From Dyadobacter sp. MSC1_007 (GTDB lineage Bacteria > Bacteroidota > Bacteroidia > Cytophagales > Spirosomataceae), in the NCBI RefSeq assembly GCF_023667495.1, contig NZ_JAMOZL010000018.1:30408-94407 (forward strand): a stretch of 64,000 nt of DNA, in the 5' to 3' direction. The notes under the pieces were generated by a model. The model searched no databases and was not told where the DNA came from. It saw nothing but the letters and a program-made list of their open reading frames with translations. Shown here piece after piece: positions 41,651 through 50,242 of this stretch (its first letter is position 1; each line of letters begins with the position of its first letter). Made by a program: the position numbers and the translations under genes.

Positions 41651-44600
41651 TTAGAAGCCAAAGCGTACACCTACAAGGTATGATTTCGCAACGGGGTACG
41701 AGCCTTCGTCAACACCCATGTGGGTATCCTGGTTATTCTCGCCAGACCTTCTAAGGTTGATATCGGGATCAAGTCCTGTGTATTTCGTGATTGTCAGCAG
41801 GTTTTGACCCTGAATATAAACCTGTGCAGAACCTAGCTTCACCTTTTTAAGCCATGCCGATGGCAAGGTATAAGTTAGCTGAATGTTCTTCATACGCAGG
41901 TAAGAGCCATTTTCCAGGAAGTAAGATGATACTTGCTGGCTGGTTGCATCACCGGAATTCAGGCGGGGCAATTTCGCATCATCACCGGATTTTTTCCAGG
42001 AGTTGTACAGCATGTCTTTCGAACGGTTACCCTGGAAAACGTTGAAATCTGTCCAGTACCTGGTGTAGTTGAAGATCTGGTTGCCATGTACACCCTGACC
42101 GAAAACAGTCAGATCGAAGTTTTTGTAGCCAACGCTAAGATTGATACCGTAGTTGAAATCCGGGTGCGGGTTTCCGATGATAGTTCTGTCAGCAGCCGTA
42201 ATTACGCCGTCGCCATTAACATCACGGAACTTAAATGTACCTTCCCGGGTATACGAACCGAACTTAGGAGCTTTGTCTGCTTCGGCCTGGTCTTTGATAA
42301 CGCCATCCACAAAGTAGCCATAGTAGCTCGCGATTGGCAAACCTGCTTTGGTGGCAGACATTGCCGGAAGACGGGTTGTGAAACCGAAGATGGTTGCATT
42401 AGGGTCAGCATTCAGTTTTAATACTTCGTTTTTGTAATGTCCGAAGTTCACACCGATCTGATAATTGAAATCACCTTTTTTATCCCGGTAAGTCAAACCG
42501 AGATCTACACCTCTGTTGCGGACTTCACCAATATTAGTATAAGGTATTGTACCGGTTCCAGCTGTTCTTGGGATCGCGATCTGGGTAAGCATGTCACTTG
42601 TCAGACGGTTGTAAAGATCAAGTACAACTTCAATTTTGCCGTTCAGCAATGACGCATCCAAACCGATGTTTGTGGAAGTATTGGTTTCCCATTTACCATT
42701 GGAATTACCAAACTGTACAAGGTCAAATCCACCGACGATCGATGTGCCCGTACCACCAATATCATATGCATTGTTCTGTGGATCAGGTGCGTACAGCGTG
42801 TAGGCGTTGTAAACGTTAGGGATGAGCTGGTTACCGGTTTTACCCCAGCCAACACGGATTTTCATGTCATCCAGAAACTTGGCTGACTTCATGAAACTAA
42901 GCTCAGTCATACGCAGACCAACAGAGAACGCCGGGAAGATACCGTAGCGGTTAGCTTGCGAGAAACGGGATGAGCCGTCGCGGCGGAGTGTGAAGTCTGC
43001 CAGGAACAGGTCTTTGAATGCGTAGTTAACTTTACCAAACTGCGAGAACAACGCACTTTCTGTTGCTCCGGGACCTGCATTGCTCAGACCTGCTGCCGAA
43101 CCTGCATCCAGATAGCGGTAGTCCAGATCATCGAAAGCGAAACTGCTCCGACTTGCTCGGAATTCAGCGGCGTAGGTTTTAACAGCCTCTGTTCCAAGCA
43201 AAACATTCACTGTGTGGACGCCAAATGCTTTGTTGTAGTTCAAAGTGTTGAACCAGGTGAACGACCGGTCAAGGTTGTTGATCACGTTCAAGCTGTTCGC
43301 ATTCCTTGCTTCCGCAGCTTCAATATCACGGTGAAAGTATTCCGATCTGTTGGATTGGTTATACTCAATACCAAGGCTAGTACGTGCATACAAACCGGGA
43401 AGAATGTCAACCTGTGCAAATATGTTACCAAATGCGTGCGTGCCTTTTGTCAGGTTGTCTTTTTCTCGATAAAGACGTGCAAGCGGGTTGGGTGCGTTAC
43501 CGAGGTTGCTACCACGGCTTCCTGCAAACCCGTTGTAAGGCGATGTATTCGTGCCGCCTAATGCCGCAGGGCCTCCGGTGATGTCAAACACAGGGATGAT
43601 CGGGTGAACGCGGATGGCGAACATGATCGGGTTACCTTCGTCGTTGTTGGTAATTCCCTGGCGCTTGTCGAACGAGAAAGTAAAGTTCTCACCCACTGTT
43701 ACGGCACCTTTTTTGAATTCGGTGTTGGCACGGACAGAGTACCTTTCATATTTAGTGTAGCGCAAAATACCGTTCTGCTTGAAATAGTTGGCAGAAAGCG
43801 CATATTTAGCCGAACTGGAACCTCCTGAAGCACCTATCTGATAATTTGAAATGGAAGCCGGATCAAAAATCTCGTTCTGCCAGTCGGTACCCTGCTTGTT
43901 GGCTTTCGTTATGTTGAAAGCTGTTTTACCAAGGTTCGGGTCAGCGATATCATTGGTGTAGGTGTAGTTGCTGGGCAGTGTTCCATAAACATTAGGATAG
44001 ATGTAGTCGGCAATGGTCTGGTTGCCATTCTCGTCGAACTTGTACTGAGCCGACGGTGACGTTACCGAAGGATTTTTGCCAGCACCGATATCCGACTGAT
44101 AAAGATATTCTCCCAATTCTTTTGTGTTAAGCAGATCGAGCATCTTACCCGGGCGTTGCGTGCCAGTATAGAAGTCGAAAGTGATGTTTGGCTCGCCAGT
44201 TTTTCCTTTTTTGGTAGTAATAATCACAACCCCGTTGGCTGCCCTCGCACCGTATATAGAAGCCGCAGAAGCATCTTTCAATACCTGCATAGACTCGATA
44301 TCGTTCGGGTTGATTTGGTTAAGCGTTCCCTGGGTAGGCACACCATCGATTACATAAAGTGGGCTGTTGTTGTTGATAGACCCGAAACCACGGATACGCA
44401 CCATCGTTCCTCCACCGGGAGAGTTGTCATTACCAACAGTCACACCCGCAGCACGTCCCTGCAACATTTGCGTAACACTCGCAGTAGGTACGGCAGTCAA
44501 TTCTTTAGGGCTGATTACTGTTACGGCACCGGTGATGTCTTTTTTCCGTTGTGCGGCATAACCAGTAACAACCACTTCGCTCAAATTCTTGATATCATCT

Positions 44601-44908
44601 TCGAGGCTTACATTAATCGTAGTTTGATTGCCTACGGTTATTTCCTTTTTAATGAGACCGATTGATGAAAACACAAGGACAGCGTCGGCACCTTTTACAT
44701 CGATAGCATAAATACCATCGGCGTCGGTGACAGTTCCGGTCGCGGTTCCTTTCAATTGCACATTTACGCCGGGAAGGCCCGAGCCATCAGCAGAGGAGGA
44801 TACTTTACCCTTGACCTGGTGATCCTGGGCGTAGGATATCTGGGCCATTATCGCTAACAGCATAATCAAGACACCCCGGAAAAACGGGACTAGTAAATTT
44901 TTGTTCAT
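41651..44908 (-). CDS. SusC/RagA TonB-linked outer-membrane transporter
   Basis: 1085 residues. Signal peptide ending AQISYAQ, CarboxypepD_reg-like domain (VKGKVSSSADGSGLPGVNVQ, GTVTDADGIYAIDV), SusC box LSEVVVTGYAAQRKKDITGA, plug motifs TQMLQGRAAGVTVG, VRIRGFGSINNNSPLYVIDG, INPNDIESMQVLKDASAASI, YGARAANGVVIITTKKG, and a barrel ending LVGVRFGF. Pairs with the next SusD gene (36-nt gap). No enzyme lies beside this pair, so the glycan cannot be named. It is the orphan of the two SusCD systems here. Confidence 0.95.
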   Translation of the reverse strand: MNKNLLVPFFRGVLIMLLAIMAQISYAQDHQVKGKVSSSADGSGLPGVNVQLKGTATGTVTDADGIYAIDVKGADAVLVFSSIGLIKKEITVGNQTTINVSLEDDIKNLSEVVVTGYAAQRKKDITGAVTVISPKELTAVPTASVTQMLQGRAAGVTVGNDNSPGGGTMVRIRGFGSINNNSPLYVIDGVPTQGTLNQINPNDIESMQVLKDASAASIYGARAANGVVIITTKKGKTGEPNITFDFYTGTQRPGKMLDLLNTKELGEYLYQSDIGAGKNPSVTSPSAQYKFDENGNQTIADYIYPNVYGTLPSNYTYTNDIADPNLGKTAFNITKANKQGTDWQNEIFDPASISNYQIGASGGSSSAKYALSANYFKQNGILRYTKYERYSVRANTEFKKGAVTVGENFTFSFDKRQGITNNDEGNPIMFAIRVHPIIPVFDITGGPAALGGTNTSPYNGFAGSRGSNLGNAPNPLARLYREKDNLTKGTHAFGNIFAQVDILPGLYARTSLGIEYNQSNRSEYFHRDIEAAEARNANSLNVINNLDRSFTWFNTLNYNKAFGVHTVNVLLGTEAVKTYAAEFRASRSSFAFDDLDYRYLDAGSAAGLSNAGPGATESALFSQFGKVNYAFKDLFLADFTLRRDGSSRFSQANRYGIFPAFSVGLRMTELSFMKSAKFLDDMKIRVGWGKTGNQLIPNVYNAYTLYAPDPQNNAYDIGGTGTSIVGGFDLVQFGNSNGKWETNTSTNIGLDASLLNGKIEVVLDLYNRLTSDMLTQIAIPRTAGTGTIPYTNIGEVRNRGVDLGLTYRDKKGDFNYQIGVNFGHYKNEVLKLNADPNATIFGFTTRLPAMSATKAGLPIASYYGYFVDGVIKDQAEADKAPKFGSYTREGTFKFRDVNGDGVITAADRTIIGNPHPDFNYGINLSVGYKNFDLTVFGQGVHGNQIFNYTRYWTDFNVFQGNRSKDMLYNSWKKSGDDAKLPRLNSGDATSQQVSSYFLENGSYLRMKNIQLTYTLPSAWLKKVKLGSAQVYIQGQNLLTITKYTGLDPDINLRRSGENNQDTHMGVDEGSYPVAKSYLVGVRFGF

Positions 44909-45234
44909 AAATTAAGTAGGGGGACAATGTTAATAATGTATTACAAAATGTCAATATACTGTCAAATATAGGAATTGGCATGGCAATTGAATGTTTTGAT
45001 TGGTAATATTTTTAGATTAAATATTAATGAATATACGGTTACAAAATACATTTTCTTCGAAAAATCTTATTATGCAATCGTTTGCACTTAGACGGAAAAC
45101 TTAAAAAGAATCAATCCTTAGTGCGTATACGCATAGCGTAAAGCACGAAAATAATTGCAACTCAAGGTGTATTTTTGTGGTTATCCAATTGCACTTTGCT
45201 ACCAGCAGACTAACTCACAAACTTTTAGAGAGAT
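44909..45234. promoter_or_regulatory. divergent region between susC and uvrA with operator-like palindromes
   Basis: 326 bp. Minus-strand TATATTTG (44963-44970) is a -7 candidate for susC. TGCAATCGTTTGCA (45073-45086) fits the LacI-family operator form GCAAnCGnTTGC, 165 nt before susC. TGCGTATACGCA (45122-45133) is a perfect 12-bp palindrome, about 100 nt before uvrA. TATTTTTG (45170-45177) is a -7 candidate for uvrA. Confidence 0.5.
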
Positions 45235-48087
45235 TTGGAATATTTAAATGGACTGGAAGTGGCAGACCAGGACCTGATCGAGGTTCAGGGAGCCCGCGAA
45301 CACAACCTTAAAAACATAGATGTAGCCATTCCCAGGAATAAGCTAGTAGTGGTAACGGGAATCAGCGGAAGCGGCAAATCGTCACTCGCGTTTGATACCA
45401 TTTATGCCGAAGGCCAGCGCCGGTATATGGAAAGCTTCTCTTCTTATGCCCGCGGGTTTATAGGTGAGATGGAGCGCCCGGATGTGGATAAGATCAGCGG
45501 ACTGTCCCCTGTTATCAGTATTGAACAAAAAACAACGTCCCGGAACCCGCGTTCGACGGTTGGCACCGTTACCGAGATCTATGACTTCCTGCGCCTGCTC
45601 TACGCACGAGCGGGCGAGGCCTATTCGTATGTGACCGGCCGGCGGATGATTAAGCAATCCCAGGATCAAATTGTCAATCAGTTGCTTACCCAGTTTCTCG
45701 GACAGAAGATTATCCTGCTGGCACCAGCGGTAAAGGGCCGGAAAGGGCATTACCGTGAGCTTTTCGTGCAGATAGCGCGCCTCGGTTATAACAAAGTACG
45801 CGTGGACGGCGAAGTGCTGGATATTACGCCGAAAATGCAGCTGGACCGTTACAAAGTACATGATATCGAGATCGTTATCGACAGGGTTGTGCCTAAGAAA
45901 GAAGCGGATGATGCACAATCACGATACAGGCTCAGCCAGTCTGTGGCGACGGCGATCAAGCAGGGGAAAGGCGCTTTAATGGTGCTGGGCGCCAAAGGGG
46001 AGACTTATTATTTCTCGCAAAATCTGATGGATCCGGAATCAGGGATTAGCTACGACGATCCTGCCCCCAACGCATTCTCTTTTAATTCTCCCTACGGCTG
46101 GTGCCCGACGTGCCAGGGACTTGGTGTCGTAGAAGAGATCACGGAAGATTCGATTATGCCAGACAAATCTCTCAGTATCAGCAGGGGAGGCATTGCTCCG
46201 ATGGGTGAATACCGCGAGGCATGGATTTTCAAACAGCTCGAAGTTTTACTGAAAAAATATAAAATTACCTTGCTTACCCCGCTGGACAAGTTCCCCGAGG
46301 AAGCATTGAAGCTGGTGCTCTACGGCAGCGAGGAGGCAGTTCCTGTTCCATCCAAAAAATACCCCGGAACGGAATGGGAAACTAAATTTGACGGTATCAT
46401 TAACTTCCTGAAAAGGCAGCAGGAGTCCGGTAATGAAAAGATCCAGGACTGGTTAAAAGACTTTATGATCACTCAAACCTGCCCGGAATGCAATGGCAAG
46501 CGGTTGAGAAAAGAATCGCTGCATTTCAGGATCGATAAAAAGGACATCGCAGAACTGGCCGACAGCGACATACGCGTGCTGGCCGACTGGCTCGTTGGTC
46601 TGGAAGATCGCCTCGAAGAAAAACAACGGATGATCGGGCACGAAGTACTTAAAGAAATCCGGAAACGGGTCGGTTTCCTGCTTGATGTTGGCCTGGATTA
46701 CCTCACACTCAACCGCGCATTGCGTACGCTTTCGGGCGGAGAGGCGCAGCGGATAAGGCTTGCGACGCAAATCGGAACGCAGCTTACCGGCGTGCTTTAT
46801 ATTATGGATGAACCAAGCATCGGCCTGCATCAGCGGGATAATGTGCGGTTGATCAACTCATTAAAGAGCCTGCGCGACCTCGGTAATACCGTCCTTGTGG
46901 TGGAGCACGACAAGGATATGATGCTGGCGTCGGATTACATTCTTGACATCGGGCCAGGTGCCGGGCGGCATGGGGGCAGTGTGGTAGGCGCTGGTACCCC
47001 GGAAATGTTCCTGAAAAACGGCTCGCTCACCGCCGATTATCTGAGTGGAAGAGAGTCCATTAGTGTGCCTAAAAAGCGCAGGAAGGGCAAGGGAGAATCC
47101 ATTACACTTAAAGGTTGCACAGGGCATAACCTCAAAAATGTGTCGGTTTCGATTCCGTTGGGGACGATGATCTGCGTTACGGGCGTGAGCGGGAGCGGAA
47201 AATCTTCGTTGATCCACGAAACGCTGTTTCCGTTACTTAATCAGCATTTTTATAAATCGAGAAGAGAGCCGCTTCCTTATAAAAGCATTGAAGGGCTTGA
47301 AAATATAGATAAAGTCATCGAGGTGGACCAGTCCCCGATCGGCAGAACGCCACGCTCCAATCCGGCTACTTATACGAATTTGTTTACCGACATCAGGACA
47401 TTGTTTGCCGAACTTCCCGAGGCAAAAATCCGGGGCTACAAGCCTGGCCGGTTCTCGTTCAATGTAAAAGGGGGCCGGTGCGAAGATTGCGAAGGTGCGG
47501 GTATGAAGAAGATCGAAATGGATTTTCTGCCCGATGTGCATATTAACTGCGAAACCTGTAAAGGAAAGCGCTTCAACCGCGAAACCCTGGAAGTGCGCTT
47601 TAAGGGCAAGTCCATTGCTGATATATTGGATATGACGGTCGAAACGGCATTGGAGTTCTTCGAAAATCAGCCCCGTCTTTTGAGAAAAGTACAAACTTTA
47701 AATGATGTCGGATTGGGCTACATCACCCTAGGGCAGCATGCGACGACATTGTCGGGCGGTGAAGCGCAACGTGTGAAACTGTCGGAGGAATTGTCCAAGC
47801 GCGATACTGGAAAGACATTATACATTCTCGACGAACCTACGACCGGCTTGCATTTTCAGGATATCCGGCATTTGCTGAATGTCTTGAACAAACTGGTTGA
47901 AAAAGGGAATACAGTGCTGATCATCGAGCATAACCTGGACGTGATCAAAGTCGCCGACCATATCATCGATGTTGGTCCCGAAGGCGGTGCATTGGGCGGC
48001 CGCATTATAGCCGAAGGAACACCGGAAAAAGTGGCGAAGGTGAAGGGAAGTTTTACAGGTTACTTTTTAGCGGAAGAATTGAAATAA
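45235..48087 (+). CDS. uvrA: excinuclease ABC subunit A
   Basis: 950 residues from a TTG start (45235) preceded by AGAGAG; there is no in-frame ATG nearby, so TTG is likely. Two ABC modules: VVVTGISGSGKSSLAFDTIY and TMICVTGVSGSGKSSLIHET (Walker A), LRTLSGGEAQRIRLATQIGT and TTLSGGEAQRVKLSEELSKR (signatures), IMDEPSIGLHQRD and ILDEPTTGLHFQDI (Walker B). Zinc motifs CPTCQGLG and CPECNGKR, then CEDCEGAG and CETCKGKRF. Damage recognition in nucleotide-excision repair with UvrB. Its stop directly abuts the stop of the LytTR gene. Confidence 0.98.
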   Translation: MEYLNGLEVADQDLIEVQGAREHNLKNIDVAIPRNKLVVVTGISGSGKSSLAFDTIYAEGQRRYMESFSSYARGFIGEMERPDVDKISGLSPVISIEQKTTSRNPRSTVGTVTEIYDFLRLLYARAGEAYSYVTGRRMIKQSQDQIVNQLLTQFLGQKIILLAPAVKGRKGHYRELFVQIARLGYNKVRVDGEVLDITPKMQLDRYKVHDIEIVIDRVVPKKEADDAQSRYRLSQSVATAIKQGKGALMVLGAKGETYYFSQNLMDPESGISYDDPAPNAFSFNSPYGWCPTCQGLGVVEEITEDSIMPDKSLSISRGGIAPMGEYREAWIFKQLEVLLKKYKITLLTPLDKFPEEALKLVLYGSEEAVPVPSKKYPGTEWETKFDGIINFLKRQQESGNEKIQDWLKDFMITQTCPECNGKRLRKESLHFRIDKKDIAELADSDIRVLADWLVGLEDRLEEKQRMIGHEVLKEIRKRVGFLLDVGLDYLTLNRALRTLSGGEAQRIRLATQIGTQLTGVLYIMDEPSIGLHQRDNVRLINSLKSLRDLGNTVLVVEHDKDMMLASDYILDIGPGAGRHGGSVVGAGTPEMFLKNGSLTADYLSGRESISVPKKRRKGKGESITLKGCTGHNLKNVSVSIPLGTMICVTGVSGSGKSSLIHETLFPLLNQHFYKSRREPLPYKSIEGLENIDKVIEVDQSPIGRTPRSNPATYTNLFTDIRTLFAELPEAKIRGYKPGRFSFNVKGGRCEDCEGAGMKKIEMDFLPDVHINCETCKGKRFNRETLEVRFKGKSIADILDMTVETALEFFENQPRLLRKVQTLNDVGLGYITLGQHATTLSGGEAQRVKLSEELSKRDTGKTLYILDEPTTGLHFQDIRHLLNVLNKLVEKGNTVLIIEHNLDVIKVADHIIDVGPEGGALGGRIIAEGTPEKVAKVKGSFTGYFLAEELK

Positions 48088-48822
48088 CTACATCCATTTG
48101 CTTAAAAACTGGCTGAAACTGTCCTTGTACTGATCGCTTACCGGAATAGTGATGGATCCGATTTGGATGGTATTGCGTGTTATCGCACTGATTTTGTCGA
48201 GGTTGACAATGAATGAGCGATGTACGCGCATGAATTTGGAAGCCGGAAGTTTCTCTTCCAGTGCTTTCAGGCTTGTAAGCGAGAGAATAGGCTTGGGGTC
48301 CGATTTGAGATGGACTTTCACGTAATCTTTGAGTCCCTCCGTGTACAAAATGTCGTCATAGGCTATCCTGACAAGCTGATATTCAACTTTCAGGAACAGA
48401 TATTCATCCTTCGGCTCGGATGAACCTGCCGAGGATGCTTTTTGTAAAAGCTCTGCATAAGCCTGTGCCTTGGATGCTGCACGGAGGAACTCTTCATAAT
48501 TAAAGGGTTTTAGGAGATAGTCAATGGCGTCTACACGGAAACCGTCCAGTGCATATTGGTTGAATGCTGTTGTAAAAATGATCCTGGGACCTCTATTTCC
48601 ACCCTTTTCGATTACTCTTGCAAGCTCGATGCCAGTCAGATCAGGCATTTGAATGTCCAGGAAAATAAGGTCAATGGGTTGTGTGTGAATTACCTGTAAT
48701 GCTTCTACGGCGCTGGAATATTTTCCGGCCAGGTTCAGGAACGGGGTTTTTTCGATAAACGCGCAAACAAGTCCCAAAGCGAGCGGTTCGTCATCTACGG
48801 CAATACATTCCAATTTACTCAT
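48088..48822 (-). CDS. LytTR-family response regulator
   Basis: 244 residues. Receiver domain with the acidic pair VDDEP, phospho-acceptor Asp56 in DLIFLDIQMPDLTGIEL, TTAFNQYALDGFRVDAIDYL and the LKP lysine. The C-terminal LytTR DNA-binding domain has ILYTEGLKDYVKVHL, SLKALEEKLPASKFMRVHRS and FIVNLDKISAI, all standard. Pairs with the LytS-type kinase encoded upstream with a 4-nt overlap, so it is the direct partner. Convergent with uvrA, with no gap. Targets unknown; the adjacent divergent outer-membrane gene at 50243 is one candidate. Confidence 0.93.
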   Translation of the reverse strand: MSKLECIAVDDEPLALGLVCAFIEKTPFLNLAGKYSSAVEALQVIHTQPIDLIFLDIQMPDLTGIELARVIEKGGNRGPRIIFTTAFNQYALDGFRVDAIDYLLKPFNYEEFLRAASKAQAYAELLQKASSAGSSEPKDEYLFLKVEYQLVRIAYDDILYTEGLKDYVKVHLKSDPKPILSLTSLKALEEKLPASKFMRVHRSFIVNLDKISAITRNTIQIGSITIPVSDQYKDSFSQFLSKWM

Positions 48823-49889
48823 GCCGTTTCCAGTTCCAGGTGTACTTCAAACTCTTTATCTTCTTTGTTCTCTGTCACTTCGAGCTGGTATTTGCCGGGG
48901 TAAAGCAAGTCGAGGCGGCGTTGCGTATTGGCAAGGCCTATGCCATTACTTTCATCCAGAATCGCCCTTTTATCCGTAAACAAGGTATTTTTTACTTCTA
49001 CAAATATCTTATTTCCTTCCTGCCGGATCTGAATGTCAATCCGGCTGGGCTGTACGGCACTGACGCCATGTTTAAAGGCATTTTCAATAAAGGGTAGGAA
49101 TAGCATTGGTGCAATAGAAACGTCGTGCAGCGGGTTGGGCGGATCCAGATGCACGGTAACTTTATCGGTAAGCCTTAGCTGCATTAATTGAATATAATCC
49201 TGGGCAAATGCAATTTCCTGGCTGAGCAGCACGGTTCCGTGCTGGGTTTCATACAGCACATAGCGCATCATCCGTGAGAGCTTATGCAATGCTTCCCGCG
49301 CCGCTTCCACGTCGATGACGGTCAAAGCGTAGATGTTATTGAGTGTATTAAAAAAGAAATGAGGGTTGATCTGTGCTTTCAGGAATGATAACTCTGAGTT
49401 AATCTTCTCTTTTTCAAGGTTCTGGCGATATTGCTTGTCGAGCTGGGCTGTTCGGACAGCGGCTACGCTGGTGCTGAGCCCAATGATCATCAGCGCAGTC
49501 ATCAATGCAAAATAGTCGAGCCGGTCGTGTCTTTTCTTCTCTCCATTCGCCTCCCTAGCCAGCTTGAATGCCTTATCCATCTGTTCTCCATGATTAATCG
49601 CGATTTTCACTTGTTCGATCACCACGGCGAGTACTATAACAGATACAATGTTAAATAGCATGAACTTGACATAACGGTTTTTAGCAAGAAAGCGGGGAAA
49701 CCAGAAATAGTAGTTCAGGTAAAATATGGCGATCAGCAGCGAGAACAGCACAGCTTGTTTAACCCAGAAACTCACCGGGAATTCGATTTGCCAGCTAAGC
49801 GGTTGCCACATCAGGAACAAAGCCAGAAAACTCCATCCAAGCAAATGGAGGAATAATGGGGGGTATTTCCGGGCTGCACGCGTGTCCAT
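48819..49889 (-). CDS. LytS/YpdA-type sensor histidine kinase
   Basis: 356 residues. Four predicted N-terminal membrane helices (about 10-30, 42-62, 76-97, 127-147), no large periplasmic sensor. A short coiled linker, then the His_kinase (PF06580) box KAQINPHFFFNTLNNIYALT with His177, and the ATPase part MLFLPFIENAFKHGV and DESNGIGLANTQRRLDLLYP. It should phosphorylate the LytTR regulator in response to a membrane or envelope signal. Confidence 0.93.
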   Translation of the reverse strand: MDTRAARKYPPLFLHLLGWSFLALFLMWQPLSWQIEFPVSFWVKQAVLFSLLIAIFYLNYYFWFPRFLAKNRYVKFMLFNIVSVIVLAVVIEQVKIAINHGEQMDKAFKLAREANGEKKRHDRLDYFALMTALMIIGLSTSVAAVRTAQLDKQYRQNLEKEKINSELSFLKAQINPHFFFNTLNNIYALTVIDVEAAREALHKLSRMMRYVLYETQHGTVLLSQEIAFAQDYIQLMQLRLTDKVTVHLDPPNPLHDVSIAPMLFLPFIENAFKHGVSAVQPSRIDIQIRQEGNKIFVEVKNTLFTDKRAILDESNGIGLANTQRRLDLLYPGKYQLEVTENKEDKEFEVHLELETA

Positions 49890-50242
49890 TATGAATTAGT
49901 TAGTTCGATGTGCATCAACGCACTATATCACTGCAATTTTACATTGAAAATACGAAACTGCCTATTTCAATCGATCAAAGCAGACCGAATACCGACCGAT
50001 GGCGTGCCGCACTCTATTAACGATCCGGTGGCGAAGGCGATGTGGACTTACGGATACTTCCATTTGACACATAATCAGGACATTCGTCAACTATCCTGCA
50101 AAACCAACGATCATTTGTAGGGTTATGTCGTCCGAAACGGGCCTTTGATCGGTACATCTTCCCTATCTATCTATTCCTTTTTTATTACAATTCAATACAC
50201 CGTTATTTTACATTCGAATAATATCATTATACAACCCCAACC
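49890..50242. other. non-coding region between the LytS gene and the outer-membrane gene at 50243
   Basis: 353 bp. No gene seen. A short direct repeat (GACCGA twice, with CCGACCGA) lies near 49985-50000. The last 80 bp are AT-rich and likely hold promoters in both directions, but no element is convincing. Confidence 0.4.
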
